DNA of 64,000 bases from JALYOC01 sp036675345 (GCA_036675345.1 JAKFFE010000009.1:1-64000), one strand, 5' to 3'. Positions 24,693 to 32,759 are shown, numbered from the stretch's first letter. Notes: a model not told the origin generated them from the letters alone. Program-made: numbers and translations.

Positions 24693-24983
24693 ATGCGCTC
24701 GCTCCTCCTGCTGTCGGTGGTGGTCCTCCTCTCTGGTTGCTACCGCTCGGTGGTCTCCACCGGCGCCCGCGGTGACGGGCAGACCCGCAAGGGCGGCGGG
24801 CTGTCCTTCATCTACGGGCTGACCCCGGTGAAGACCGGGGCGGTGGAGTGTCCCTACGGGCTGGCCCGGGCCGAGTCCTGGGCCGCCTGGTACAACTTCT
24901 TCCTGGTGCCGATCACCGGTGGCCTGGTCTCCGGAATCGAGACCGAATACGAGTGCGCGGCCGGCCCCGGACCCCGTCGCTAG
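24693..24983 (+). CDS. Small lipoprotein (Bor-like pattern)
   Basis: 96 residues with lipobox LLSGC. After processing it is a compact protein with two more Cys (VECPYGLA and YECAAG) and an aromatic stretch SWAAWYNFFLVPITGG. The layout recalls the Bor/Iss type of small surface lipoproteins, but the similarity is weak and function is not assigned. Confidence 0.65.
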   Translation: MRSLLLLSVVVLLSGCYRSVVSTGARGDGQTRKGGGLSFIYGLTPVKTGAVECPYGLARAESWAAWYNFFLVPITGGLVSGIETEYECAAGPGPRR

Positions 24984-25011
24984 CGGTGGGCATGATACCT
25001 AGCCTCTGGCA

Positions 25012-26112
25012 ATGAACTCCCGCACCCTCCTCCTCTGCGCGCTGACTGCGGTGGTCGCCCTCGGCGCCGGCTTCTTGCTGGGCCGCGGCACCGGGGCTTC
25101 CTCCGGGATGGACTTGCGCCACAACCCGGACGGCGCCGGCACCCCGGTGGCGACCTTCGCGAACGATTCGGTGTCGGTGGAGGAGCTGACCCGGCGCTTC
25201 GCGGAGATGACCCCCGCGGCGCGCGCCCGCTACCAGACGCTGGAGCAGAAGCGTGAGTACCTGGAGGGGCTGGTCCGTTTCGAGCTGCTGGCCCACGAGG
25301 CCCAGGCCCGGGGGCTGACCGCCGACGCCGACGTGCGGGAGACCACCAAGAAGGTGATGGTCCAGCGGCTGCTCCAGCAGGAGCTGGACGAGAAGGTCTC
25401 CCCGCCCTCCGAAGACGAGCTGGCCGCCTACTATCAGCGTCACCTGGCGGACTACGTCCGGCCGGAGCAGCTGCGCCTCTCCCACCTCTTTCTGGCCGCC
25501 CCGCGCGCGGACGCGGCCCGGGTGGCGCAGCAGCGGGAGCTGGCCCAGCGACTGCTGGCGGAGGCCGCCGCCCTGGCTCCCCAGGACTTCCGCGGCTTCG
25601 GCGCGCTGGCGGTGAAGCACTCCGAGGAGCCCCGGACCCGCGCCCTGGAGGGGGACCTGCGCTACCTCTCCGCCCAGCAGCTGACCGAAGGCTACGGCGC
25701 GGAGGTGGCGCAGGCCGCCGCCTTGCTGACCACCCCCGGGCAGCTGGCCCCGCTGGTGCAGACCGACGCCGGCTTCCACGTGCTCAAGCTGCGCACCCGC
25801 GAGCCGGCCCAGAACCAGTCGCTGGACACCGTCCGACCCCAGCTGATCTCCCGCATCTCCTATGAGCGTCGCACCCAGCGGTACGACGCCTTTTTGGAAG
25901 CACTGCGGTCCAAGTGGAAGTTGCAGATCGACAATGCCCGCCTGGCCCAGGTCCCGGTGGATCCGCAGGCGCCGGCGCTGCCGCCCAGCGGTCCCACCCC
26001 CGGGTTCATCCCTCCCCCCTCCCGCTCCGGAGGCCCTGCGGCGCAATCCCGCGTCCCGCCCAGCGTTGTTCCGCAGCCCACTTCGGGGCGGGTGGCCCCT
26101 TCCGGGCCTTGA
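25012..26112 (+). CDS. Periplasmic PpiC-type peptidyl-prolyl isomerase (1)
   Basis: 366 residues with an N-terminal signal anchor (LLCALTAVVALGAGFLLGRG). A SurA-N-like helical chaperone region precedes a parvulin domain at about 155-262 (LRLSHLFLAA to TDAGFHVLKLRTRE), where DLRYLSAQQLTEGYG replaces the usual DLGFF loop. The C-terminal 50 residues are Pro/Ser-rich. It is the first of three consecutive SurA/PpiC-type genes, likely assisting outer-membrane protein folding. Confidence 0.85.
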   Translation: MNSRTLLLCALTAVVALGAGFLLGRGTGASSGMDLRHNPDGAGTPVATFANDSVSVEELTRRFAEMTPAARARYQTLEQKREYLEGLVRFELLAHEAQARGLTADADVRETTKKVMVQRLLQQELDEKVSPPSEDELAAYYQRHLADYVRPEQLRLSHLFLAAPRADAARVAQQRELAQRLLAEAAALAPQDFRGFGALAVKHSEEPRTRALEGDLRYLSAQQLTEGYGAEVAQAAALLTTPGQLAPLVQTDAGFHVLKLRTREPAQNQSLDTVRPQLISRISYERRTQRYDAFLEALRSKWKLQIDNARLAQVPVDPQAPALPPSGPTPGFIPPPSRSGGPAAQSRVPPSVVPQPTSGRVAPSGP

Positions 26113-26131
26113 TCGCCCCTTCCGGATCGTT

Positions 26132-27109
26132 ATGGATGCACTGATGAGAACGTCCAGGGTCATCGTCGCGCTGGCGCTGCTGGGACTGGGCGCGTGCACC
26201 GAGAAGCAGAAGGACGGGCTGGGGCCGGATGTGATCGCCAGCGTCAACGGCGAGCCGGTGACCCGCGCCGAGTTCGAGGGCGAGCTTGCCCGCTCGGTGG
26301 AGGGCGGGGAGAAGACGGTGGAGCAGCTGGAGCCGCTCAAGCGCGCCACCCTGGACTCGATGGTGGAGCGGGTGCTGCTGCTGCAGACCGCCAAGCAGCT
26401 GGCGGTGGCCGCCACCGACGCCGAGGTGGACCGCGAGGTGCTGCGCGTCTCCAGCGACTATCCCGCCGCCGCCTTCGACGCCGAGCTGGCCAAGCGTCAG
26501 CTGACGATGGCCGAGTTCAAGCAGAAGGAGGCGGCCAGGCTGACGGTCGAGAAGCTGTTCAAGGAGCATGTGTACCCGCGGGTGGCGCTGACCGAGGAGG
26601 AGATCCGCCGCTATTACGAGGAGCACTCGGACGAGTTCCACGAGCCCGAGCAGGTCCACGCGGCGCAGATCGTGGTCAAGGGCCTGGACGAGGCCCGGCG
26701 CATCCAGCAGCAGCTGCGCAGCGGGAAGAAGTTCGCGGACCTGGCCCGCCGGTACTCGCTGTCCGCGGACGCCAAGGTGGGCGGGGACCTGGGCTTCTTC
26801 GCCCGCGGGGTGATGCCCCCCAAGTTCGACGAGGTGGCCTTCAAGCTGGCCACCAACCAGATCTCGGACGTGGTGGAGACCGAGTACGGATTCCACCTGT
26901 TCAAGATCCTGGAGAAGCGCCCGGCCAAGAAGCGCGAGCTGGTGGACGTCCGCCGCGAGGTGGAGGCCAAGCTGCTGGAGGAGAAGCGGGTCCAGGCCCA
27001 GGAGTCCTTCTTGAAAGCGCTGCGGGAGAAGGCACAGATTGTGGTCAATGAGCAGGCGTTGCTGGCGGTCACCGTCAAGGGCGGCCCGGCTGCGGAGAGC
27101 AAGGAATGA
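26132..27109 (+). CDS. PpiC-type peptidyl-prolyl isomerase lipoprotein (2)
   Basis: About 325 residues; ATG 26132 or ATG 26144 may be the start, both giving a lipobox at LLGLGAC. The SurA-N-like domain (VIASVNGEPVTRAEFEGEL) is followed by a full parvulin domain (QVHAAQIVVK to TEYGFHLFKILEKR) with canonical GGDLGFFARG. It is probably a lipid-anchored foldase like PrsA. Its stop overlaps the next gene's ATG (ATGATGA). Confidence 0.9.
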   Translation: MDALMRTSRVIVALALLGLGACTEKQKDGLGPDVIASVNGEPVTRAEFEGELARSVEGGEKTVEQLEPLKRATLDSMVERVLLLQTAKQLAVAATDAEVDREVLRVSSDYPAAAFDAELAKRQLTMAEFKQKEAARLTVEKLFKEHVYPRVALTEEEIRRYYEEHSDEFHEPEQVHAAQIVVKGLDEARRIQQQLRSGKKFADLARRYSLSADAKVGGDLGFFARGVMPPKFDEVAFKLATNQISDVVETEYGFHLFKILEKRPAKKRELVDVRREVEAKLLEEKRVQAQESFLKALREKAQIVVNEQALLAVTVKGGPAAESKE

Positions 27110-28080
27110 TGATCGCAGGCAAGAAGCGTTGGATGTCCCCCGCGGCCCTGGTGGCCCTGGTGCTGCCCCTGGCAGTGCAGGCCGAGCTGGTGGACCGGGT
27201 GGCGGCGGTGGTGAACAACGAGGTGATCACCCTCTCCGAGGTGGAGGAGCGCACCTCCCCTGAGCTGGCCCGGCTCAACGTCCCCCGCGCCGAGCGCGGG
27301 GAGGCGGTGGAGAAGCTGCGCAAGCAGGCCCTGGACGCGCTGATCGGCGAGAAGCTGCTGGCCGCCCAGGTCAAGGAGCTGGGGATCGAGGTCACCGCCC
27401 AGGAGATCGACGCCGGCCTGGAGGACGTGATCCGCCAGAACGGGATGACCCAGGAGCAGTTCGACCAGGAGCTGACCCGCTCCGGGTACTCGGTGGCCAG
27501 CTACCGGGACTTCATGAAGTCGCACATGGCCCGGATGAAGCTGATCCAGATGAAGGTCCGTCAGAAGGTGAAGGTCACCGACGAGGACCTCAAGGCGGAG
27601 TACGCCAACTACGCCAAGCAGGGCTCCTCCAACTTCGAGGTCCACGCCCGCCACATCCTGATCTCCGTGGGGGCCAAGGCCCCGGACGCCGAGGTGGAGA
27701 AGGCCAAGGCCAAGGCCGTGGCGGTGGCCGCCGAGGCCAAGAAGCCGGGCACCGACTTCGCCGAGCTGGCCAAGAAGCGCGGCGAGGGCGCGTCCGCCGC
27801 CGAAGGGGGAGACCTGGGCTTCTTCCGCAAGGGGGTGATGGTCCCGGCGTTCGATCAGGTGGCCTTCAACCTCAAGCCGGGCCAGATCTCCGAGCCGGTC
27901 CGCTCGCCGCTGGGCTTCCACATCATCAAGGTGGAAGAGCGCCGCGCCCTGGGCGCGGAGGGCTTCGAAGACGTGAAGGAGCAGCTGCGAGCACAGATGT
28001 ACCAGTCGCAGATGGAGCGCTACACCGAGCAGTACGTGAAGGAGCTCCGGCAGGCGGCCGCGGTGGAAGTGAAGCTGTAG
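27106..28080 (+). CDS. SurA-like periplasmic chaperone/PPIase (3)
   Basis: 324 residues with a signal peptide (ALVALVLPLAVQA). The N-domain LVDRVAAVVNNEVITLSEVE is the classical SurA start, and one parvulin domain spans about 178-290 (VHARHILISVG to SPLGFHIIKVEERR, with GGDLGFFRKG). SurA guides outer-membrane barrel proteins to the BAM complex. E. coli SurA has two parvulin domains and here there is one. It ends just before the repeat tract and pdxA, a neighbour order (surA-pdxA) also known in enterobacteria. Confidence 0.92.
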   Translation: MMIAGKKRWMSPAALVALVLPLAVQAELVDRVAAVVNNEVITLSEVEERTSPELARLNVPRAERGEAVEKLRKQALDALIGEKLLAAQVKELGIEVTAQEIDAGLEDVIRQNGMTQEQFDQELTRSGYSVASYRDFMKSHMARMKLIQMKVRQKVKVTDEDLKAEYANYAKQGSSNFEVHARHILISVGAKAPDAEVEKAKAKAVAVAAEAKKPGTDFAELAKKRGEGASAAEGGDLGFFRKGVMVPAFDQVAFNLKPGQISEPVRSPLGFHIIKVEERRALGAEGFEDVKEQLRAQMYQSQMERYTEQYVKELRQAAAVEVKL

Positions 28081-28082
28081 CG

Positions 28083-29585
28083 GTGGGGAGGAGCGGACGG
28101 CAGCGGAAGGCGGCGAGTGCGCCGTCCGCGATGGAGGGCGTGGCGCCAGGAGCGGTGGCGAAGGGCCCTCGACCCTCGACGCAGCGGGTGGAGGGAATCG
28201 GTTCCCGGGCCGCCGCGCAGCAAGCGGTGGCGAATGGTTCTCGAGCCTCCTCGCAGCAAGCGGTGGCGAATGGTTCTCGAGCCTCCTCGCAGCAAGCGGT
28301 GGCGAGCGGTCGAACCTCCTCGCAGCGAGCGGAGGCGGGTGGTTCTCGAGCCTCCTCGCAGCGTGCGAAGGTGAGCGGTTCTCGAGCCTCCTCGCAGCGT
28401 GCGGAGGTGAGCGGTTCTCGAGCCTCCTCGCAGCGTGCGGAGGTGAGCGGTTCTCGAGCCTCCTCGCAGCGTGCGGAGGTGAGCGGTTCTCGAGCCTCCT
28501 CGCAGCGAGCGGAGGCGAGCGGTGCGCGGGCCGCGGTGAAGCAACTGGCGGTGAGGAGTCCGCGAGGCGCGTCGCGCCGGCCGACCGCACTGGATAAGCG
28601 CCCGGAGGAGCTCCGAAGCGCGGCCGGAGAGCGCCCCCTGGTTGGAATCTCGCTGGGTGACCCGTCCGGCATCGGGCCGGAAGTGCTGATCAAGGCGCTG
28701 AAGGATCCCCGGGTTCGGGCCGCGCTGGTCCCGGTGGTCTTTGGTGACGCTTCATTCAAGGCGCTGGGGCTCAAGCGCATGGATGTGGCGTTGCGAAATC
28801 GACCGGAGGAGGGGTGCGTGGTGCCGATCTCCCAACTGGCAGAGCGCGATCGTCAACCCGGCCGTCCCTCCCTCCGGGGCGGCCGCGCACAGCTGGACTA
28901 CGTGGAGGCGGCGATCATCGCCGCCAAGACCGGTCGGGTGGACGCGATCTGCACCGCGCCGGTGTCCAAGGAGCAGATCACCCGTGCCGGGGTCCCCTTC
29001 GTCGGCCACACCGAGCTGCTGGCGGAGGCCTTCGACGCCGACGTGCTGATGCTGATGGATGGCCCGCGGCTGAAGGTGGCGCTGGCCACCAACCACCTGC
29101 CCATCTCCCGGCTGTCGAAGGCGATCACCGTGCCGCTGCTGCTGCGTCGGCTGCGGCTGCTCTCCAGCGGCCTGACCCCCACCCTGGGTCGGCCTCCCCG
29201 GCTGGCGGTGTGCGGTCTCAATCCCCATGCCGGTGAGGGCGGCACCATCGGTCTGGAAGAACAGCAGGTCATCCTCCCGGCGATCCAGAAGGCCCGGCAG
29301 CTGGGCCTGGAGGTGGAGGGGCCCTTCGCCGCGGACGGGCTGTTCGCCAAGGCGGGACGTCTGCCCTACGACGCGGTGCTGGCCATGTTCCACGACCAGG
29401 GACTGGTGGCCACCAAGGTCCTGGACTTCGACTCCACGGTGAACGTCACCCTGGGGCTGCCGGTGCCCCGCACCTCGCCGGACCACGGCGTGGCCTATGA
29501 CCTGGCCGGGAAGGGCAAGGCCAACCCGGAGCCGATGATCGCCGCCCTGCTCAAGGCGGCCTCGATGGCACGGGCGCTCCGGTAG
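28083..29585 (+). CDS. pdxA: 4-hydroxythreonine-4-phosphate dehydrogenase with repeat-rich N-terminus
   Basis: The catalytic part begins at VGISLGDPSGIGPEVLIKAL (about residue 181) and runs to residue 500, matching the roughly 330-residue PdxA family. Metal-binding His are in VGHTELLAE, NPHAGEGGTIG and AMFHDQGL. The enzyme oxidises 4-phosphohydroxy-threonine in pyridoxal phosphate synthesis. The frame stays open through 180 N-terminal residues, mostly Ser/Arg/Ala repeats. As given, the start is GTG 28083; a GTG near 28550 would give an ordinary-sized enzyme with about 30 extra residues. I cannot tell which is used. Confidence 0.88.
   Translation: MGRSGRQRKAASAPSAMEGVAPGAVAKGPRPSTQRVEGIGSRAAAQQAVANGSRASSQQAVANGSRASSQQAVASGRTSSQRAEAGGSRASSQRAKVSGSRASSQRAEVSGSRASSQRAEVSGSRASSQRAEVSGSRASSQRAEASGARAAVKQLAVRSPRGASRRPTALDKRPEELRSAAGERPLVGISLGDPSGIGPEVLIKALKDPRVRAALVPVVFGDASFKALGLKRMDVALRNRPEEGCVVPISQLAERDRQPGRPSLRGGRAQLDYVEAAIIAAKTGRVDAICTAPVSKEQITRAGVPFVGHTELLAEAFDADVLMLMDGPRLKVALATNHLPISRLSKAITVPLLLRRLRLLSSGLTPTLGRPPRLAVCGLNPHAGEGGTIGLEEQQVILPAIQKARQLGLEVEGPFAADGLFAKAGRLPYDAVLAMFHDQGLVATKVLDFDSTVNVTLGLPVPRTSPDHGVAYDLAGKGKANPEPMIAALLKAASMARALR
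28200..28520 (+). repeat. Nine-unit 36-bp tandem repeat upstream of/in pdxA
   Basis: Eight 36-base units and one 33-base unit follow each other without spacers. The consensus begins GGTTCTCGAGCCTCCTCGCA and in the pdxA frame encodes GSRASSQRAEVS. Units 6 to 8 are identical. Because the period is a multiple of three, all frames remain open on both strands, so openness alone does not prove translation. Confidence 0.9.
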
Positions 29586-29618
29586 GCAGCCCTGGGACTG
29601 GAACTTGTCGAGTTCGCG

Positions 29619-30248
29619 ATGGAGGTCGAGGAGGTCTTCCACGTCGACCTTGCCGACGAGGAGTGGCTGGCCCTCCGCACCCTCGGGGATGTCCATTCCT
29701 CGCTGCGACTCCACATCCCCCACTTCTCCGGCGGCACCTGCGCGAGCATGGTCGCCTTCCACCGCCTGCGCCGGGCGCTGATCGCCTGCCGGGTCCCACG
29801 TTCTGAGTTCGTCCCGGAAGCCTCGCTCAGCTCCCTGCTCAGCCCCGTTCAATGGCGCCAGGGCTGGGCTGGCCTCGAGAGGGACGTTGGCCTCCGCCTA
29901 CCCAGACTTGAGCTTTCCCGGAGCTCGGCGGCGTTGATCGGACTGAGCGCGGTGGGTGGAGGGGTCTCCACTGGCTGGGCCTTTGGCCCCACGCTGGGTG
30001 TGATTGCGGGACTCACCGGGGCTGTGGCCGCCGCCATCCCGCTGCGCCTGGTTCCGGTCCCGACTGTCCGAGCCCTGGTCCAGAGCGTGGTGGAGCTCAA
30101 CTACGGCGCGCTTCTGTGGGCAGGGGCAAGCTGGAGAGACGCAGAGGCGTTCCGGGTGCTCGCTGGAATCGCCGCGGTTCAATTCGGAGTGCCCTTCGAC
30201 GGGCTTCGCCCAGGCACCCTGCTGCTGGATCTGGCTCCGGACGGGTGA
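29619..30248 (+). CDS. Membrane protein flanked by carrier-protein-like segments
   Basis: 209 residues. The first segment, VEEVFHVDLADEEWLALRTLGDV, resembles helices II-III of an acyl carrier protein; reading upstream in frame adds LGLELVEFAM before the pdxA stop interrupts. The middle (about 100-150) has two hydrophobic helices. The end, FRVLAGIAAVQFGVPFDGLRPGTLLLDLAPDG, resembles the start of another carrier-protein domain, ending just where the phosphopantetheine DSL motif would come. No attachable Ser is seen in either. Possibly a degenerate or specialised carrier-like membrane protein; homology is inferred by eye only. Confidence 0.6.
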   Translation: MEVEEVFHVDLADEEWLALRTLGDVHSSLRLHIPHFSGGTCASMVAFHRLRRALIACRVPRSEFVPEASLSSLLSPVQWRQGWAGLERDVGLRLPRLELSRSSAALIGLSAVGGGVSTGWAFGPTLGVIAGLTGAVAAAIPLRLVPVPTVRALVQSVVELNYGALLWAGASWRDAEAFRVLAGIAAVQFGVPFDGLRPGTLLLDLAPDG

Positions 30249-30419
30249 AGGGGTGGGCGGTGCTCAGTGCTCCCGCGGGCTCCATTGCCGGGGTGTCAGG
30301 CGACAGCGATTTCTGACCCTGTCGCGCCTGTACAACAGACCCCACCTCGAGTGGGACGCCGCCCAGGTGCGCGAGGGCGGTGGCGAACCCCTCGAGAGGG
30401 GGGTCAGTTTTACTGTCGC

Positions 30420-30570
30420 CCTCCGCGGGGTGAACTTGATCACCATGAACTTGCGGAAGCCGCCCGGGCCCTGGGCGTAGGCCAGGAACAGCTCCGCCAT
30501 CCTGCCCACCGAACGCTGGGTCAGGATCTCGTACTTGCCGATCCGCTCGCCCCGAAAGAGCTGGCCATGC
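30420..30570 (-). pseudogene. Remnant of Ser/Thr protein kinase N-terminus
   Basis: The minus strand reads GERIGKYEILTQRSVGRMAE followed by LFLAYAQGPGGFRKFMVIKF. This is the nucleotide-binding start of myxobacterial Pkn2-type kinases (usually YEIL..LAVGGMAELFLA..GPGGFRK.VVLK). The frame then becomes low-complexity and no HRD or DFG motif follows, so only about 45 codons of kinase survive. The P-loop Gly-Gly is changed to Gly-Arg. Confidence 0.65.
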
Positions 30571-30631
30571 GGAACGCCAAGGGTGTGGGGCTTCGCGGTG
30601 CTCACCGAAATGGAGCGGAGCGGAGCGGAGC

Positions 30632-30655
30632 GGGGCGGGGCAGAGCGGGGCGGGG
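30632..30655 (+). other. G-quadruplex-prone motif in GAGCG repeat tract
   Basis: Four runs of four G are separated by 1, 6 and 1 bases (GGGGCGGGG CAGAGC GGGGCGGGG). They sit at the end of a short GGAGC tandem tract starting at 30611. This fits the standard quadruplex rule on the plus strand. Confidence 0.55.
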
Positions 30656-30971
30656 CCGGGCTGGGCCACCGACTTGAGCAACTCGTAGGCGGCGGCCTCG
30701 GCGGGGGCGGCGGCGCTGCCGGGCGGCCGCATCCGACCTGACTGGGGGAGCGGTGTGCGCTCTCTGGCCGGTGTGAGTTCCGGAAACTCTGACCGCATCC
30801 GTTCTGGAAATTCTGGCCGGTCGAAGAAGTAGGCCAGAACAGAGCTGAGAGCTGGCGCCGACCGGTTCGCCTGCAGCCTTCAGTGGGAAGCTTCTTGCGG
30901 GAAGCGCGGACTGGCTCCCATGACCGCAGGGGGTGGCGACCGGACCGGAGCGTCGATCGGACCCTGCTATT

Positions 30972-30996
30972 CTGCGACAACTCACTGCTTGTCGGT
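30972..30996 (+). repeat. Subterminal motif CTGCGACAA-N8-TTGTCGGT, left copy
   Basis: A partly self-complementary 25-base module (CGACAA...TTGTCG). Identical arms and the same 8-base spacer recur at 31121-31145, and the right end carries a variant (31191-31215, inverted). Such arrays usually bind a transposase or recombinase. Confidence 0.6.
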
Positions 30997-31120
30997 GAGT
31001 TCCGCTCAACCGCTCAAGATTCCAGGCGTTTTCGGAGAGGCACCGACAAGCCCGCGCGCGTCGCAGCAAGTCCTCCTGAGACCAGGCCTCAGTTCCGCCC
31101 GCCCAACTGCCGACGCAGAT

Positions 31121-31145
31121 CTGCGACAAGTCCCCAGTTGTCGGT
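31121..31145 (+). repeat. Subterminal motif CTGCGACAA-N8-TTGTCGGT, internal copy
   Basis: Same arms as the left copy with a different 8-base spacer (GTCCCCAG versus CTCACTGC). Conserved arms with a diverged loop indicate that arm pairing or paired protein binding is what is retained. Confidence 0.6.
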
Positions 31146-31368
31146 TCTCCGATGCCAAGTCACTGAATCTATGGTGTTTTTACGTTTCCGACCGACATCT
31201 GGAGACCTGTCGCAGAATAGCAGGGTGCGACCGGAGCCTCGGCTCGGCGACCTCCTCGGTCTTCCCGGGAGCAAGGTTTGACCGGTCGGTCTGACCCGGC
31301 TCGGACCGCTGGACTGAGAACGACTCGGCTCCGATGCCGGAAGGGGGAGCAGGGGCTGCAGTTACCCG

Positions 31369-31453
31369 GCGCGTTGTTCACGGGCGCGTTGCTCACGGCG
31401 CGTTGCTCACGGCGCGTTGCTCACGGCGCGTTGTTCACGGCGCGTTGTTCACG
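31369..31453 (+). repeat. Six-unit 14-bp tandem repeat
   Basis: Six copies of GCGCGTTG(T/C)TCACG, with one extra G after the first, run without spacers. Since 14 is not a multiple of three, the array shifts frames and is not protein-coding in a repeated way. It lies about 95 bases downstream of the metallophosphoesterase stop on the opposite strand. Confidence 0.8.
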
Positions 31454-31547
31454 GCGAAGGAGGGACGGGTCTTTGGTGCGGTTCGCAAGCGGTTGGCCCT
31501 GTTCGGCGTCCGTCGGAACTTGCCCCTGGCCCACCTGGCGGAGAGCC

Positions 31548-32759
31548 TCAGGCGCTGACCAGCGTCAACTCGGCGATCTCCGGCGAAGGACCGATCCTCA
31601 GGGGCGGCCCCCAGTAGCCGGTTCCCCGGTGGGTGTAGAGCCAGAAGCCGTGGAGCTTCTGCAGTCCGCTGACGGTGGGCTGCTGCAGCTTCACGAAGAA
31701 CATGAACGGGAAGATCTGCCCGCCGTGGGTGTGCCCGGAGAGCTGGAGATCCACCCCGTGTCCCTTGGCCATCGCGGCCTGCCGGGGTTGGTGGGCCAGC
31801 AGGACCCGGGGCACACCGGTGGGCGCTCCGAGCAGCGCGCGGCCCACGTCGGGAGCATGTTCCGGACCCGCGTGACCTCCGTCGTGATCGGTGACGCCGG
31901 CGATCACCACCTGCCCACCTCGATGCTCGATCACCTGGTGAGCGTTGTGCAGCACGGTCACGCCCAACCGGCGCACCGCCTCCTCCCAGGCTGGACCCCC
32001 GTGGTAGTACTCGTGGTTGCCGGTCACGTAGAAGACCCCGTAGAGAGCGCGCAGGTCGGCCAGGGGCTTCATCTCCTCCCGCAGCCGGGCCACCGAGCCG
32101 TCCACCAGATCTCCGGTGATCGCGACCACATCCGGGTTCAGCGCGTTGACCTGCTCCACGATCCGCCGCAGAAACCTTCCATCCAGCGTCTCGCCGATGT
32201 GCACGTCGCTGATCTGGACGATCCTCAGCCCCTCGGCGTTGGCGGCCAGGGAGGCGATCGGCACCCGGATCCGCTCCACCCTGGGCTTCCCCCGCGCCAC
32301 CTGGAATCCGTACAAGGCCGCGGTGGCCACCGCCCCCAGGACCGCTGCCGCCTGAACCGGTCCCACCCAGGCTGGCAGCGCCCGGCCGACGATCCACTCG
32401 GAGATCACCCGGACCAGATCCACCACCGAGACCACGGTCAGCAGCAGGCCGAAGATCCCGATCCACAGGTGTGCGACCCAGTAGATCGGGAGCGCGAGGG
32501 TCCGGGGCAGGGCCCGGGTGGCCACGAAGGCCAGCGGCACACAAGCGAACAGGGTCCACAGCAGCGTCCAGGCCAGGACGGCGACTCCCCCGGTCAGCCC
32601 CGAGGCGCCAATCAACCGGTGACCGATGTAGTAGTGCAGCGCGAGCACCGACCCCAGCAGCAGCACGAAGATCAGCAGCCCACTCAGGAGCGATCGGAGC
32701 GACCCACCGCGGTTGACCTGTGGGGGGCTGTCCATCCGCGGTTCGCTCAACTCTGCCAT
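31548..32759 (-). CDS. Membrane-anchored metallophosphoesterase (YkuE/YaeI-like)
   Basis: 403 residues from ATG 32759. Residues about 20-150 contain four hydrophobic segments. The C-terminal calcineurin-like domain shows all motifs in order: QISDVHIG, TGDLVDG, TGNHEYYH and LSGHTHGGQIFP, so the di-metal site is complete. Related YkuE/YaeI enzymes hydrolyse lipid or nucleotide phosphodiesters at the membrane; UDP-diacylglucosamine-type or phospholipid substrates are possible, but not shown. No partner gene is adjacent. Confidence 0.88.
   Translation of the reverse strand: MAELSEPRMDSPPQVNRGGSLRSLLSGLLIFVLLLGSVLALHYYIGHRLIGASGLTGGVAVLAWTLLWTLFACVPLAFVATRALPRTLALPIYWVAHLWIGIFGLLLTVVSVVDLVRVISEWIVGRALPAWVGPVQAAAVLGAVATAALYGFQVARGKPRVERIRVPIASLAANAEGLRIVQISDVHIGETLDGRFLRRIVEQVNALNPDVVAITGDLVDGSVARLREEMKPLADLRALYGVFYVTGNHEYYHGGPAWEEAVRRLGVTVLHNAHQVIEHRGGQVVIAGVTDHDGGHAGPEHAPDVGRALLGAPTGVPRVLLAHQPRQAAMAKGHGVDLQLSGHTHGGQIFPFMFFVKLQQPTVSGLQKLHGFWLYTHRGTGYWGPPLRIGPSPEIAELTLVSA

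Larger units (their letters stand above)
30961..31226. mobile_element. 266-bp MITE-like element with 19-bp perfect terminal inverted repeats
   Basis: ACCCTGCTATTCTGCGACA (30961-30979) is exactly inverted at 31208-31226. Inside each end a second conserved block gives the module CTGCGACA-N9/10-TGTCGGT. No transposase is encoded. A matching internal copy lies at 31121-31145 and a degenerate inverted copy at 31042-31066. No clear target-site duplication was found. It may be a non-autonomous transposable element or the ends of an insertion that lost its core. Confidence 0.6.
30249..31547. other. Decayed non-coding island
   Basis: About 1.3 kb with no credible complete gene on either strand. It holds a kinase remnant (30420-30570), a G-rich quadruplex-prone tract (30611-30660), an inverted-repeat-bounded element (30961-31226) and a 14-bp tandem array (31369-31453). 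The stretch also has locally lower GC and more AT-rich words than its surroundings. The final part (31455-31558) reads on the plus strand as GRVFGAVRKRLALFGVRRNL, which could be a gene remnant but overlaps the metallophosphoesterase end. Confidence 0.6.

Noticed and set aside
28200..28520. CRISPR array
   Set aside because: The repeats abut each other with no unique spacers, and there are no cas genes.
26614..28590. 658-codon minus-strand frame across the surA-like gene and repeats
   Set aside because: Shadow of the plus-strand genes; its repeated RRLENRSPP pattern just mirrors the 36-bp repeat.
30264..30980. Functional Ser/Thr kinase gene on the minus strand
   Set aside because: Only the nucleotide-binding start is recognisable; no catalytic HRD/DFG motifs follow.
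30961..31226. Integron attC site
   Set aside because: Inverted-repeat modules resemble attC in being self-complementary, but the RYYYAAC/GTTRRRY core sequences and an integrase are missing.
31369..31453. CRISPR or iteron origin
   Set aside because: No spacers; no replication initiator gene nearby, so an iteron role is not supported.
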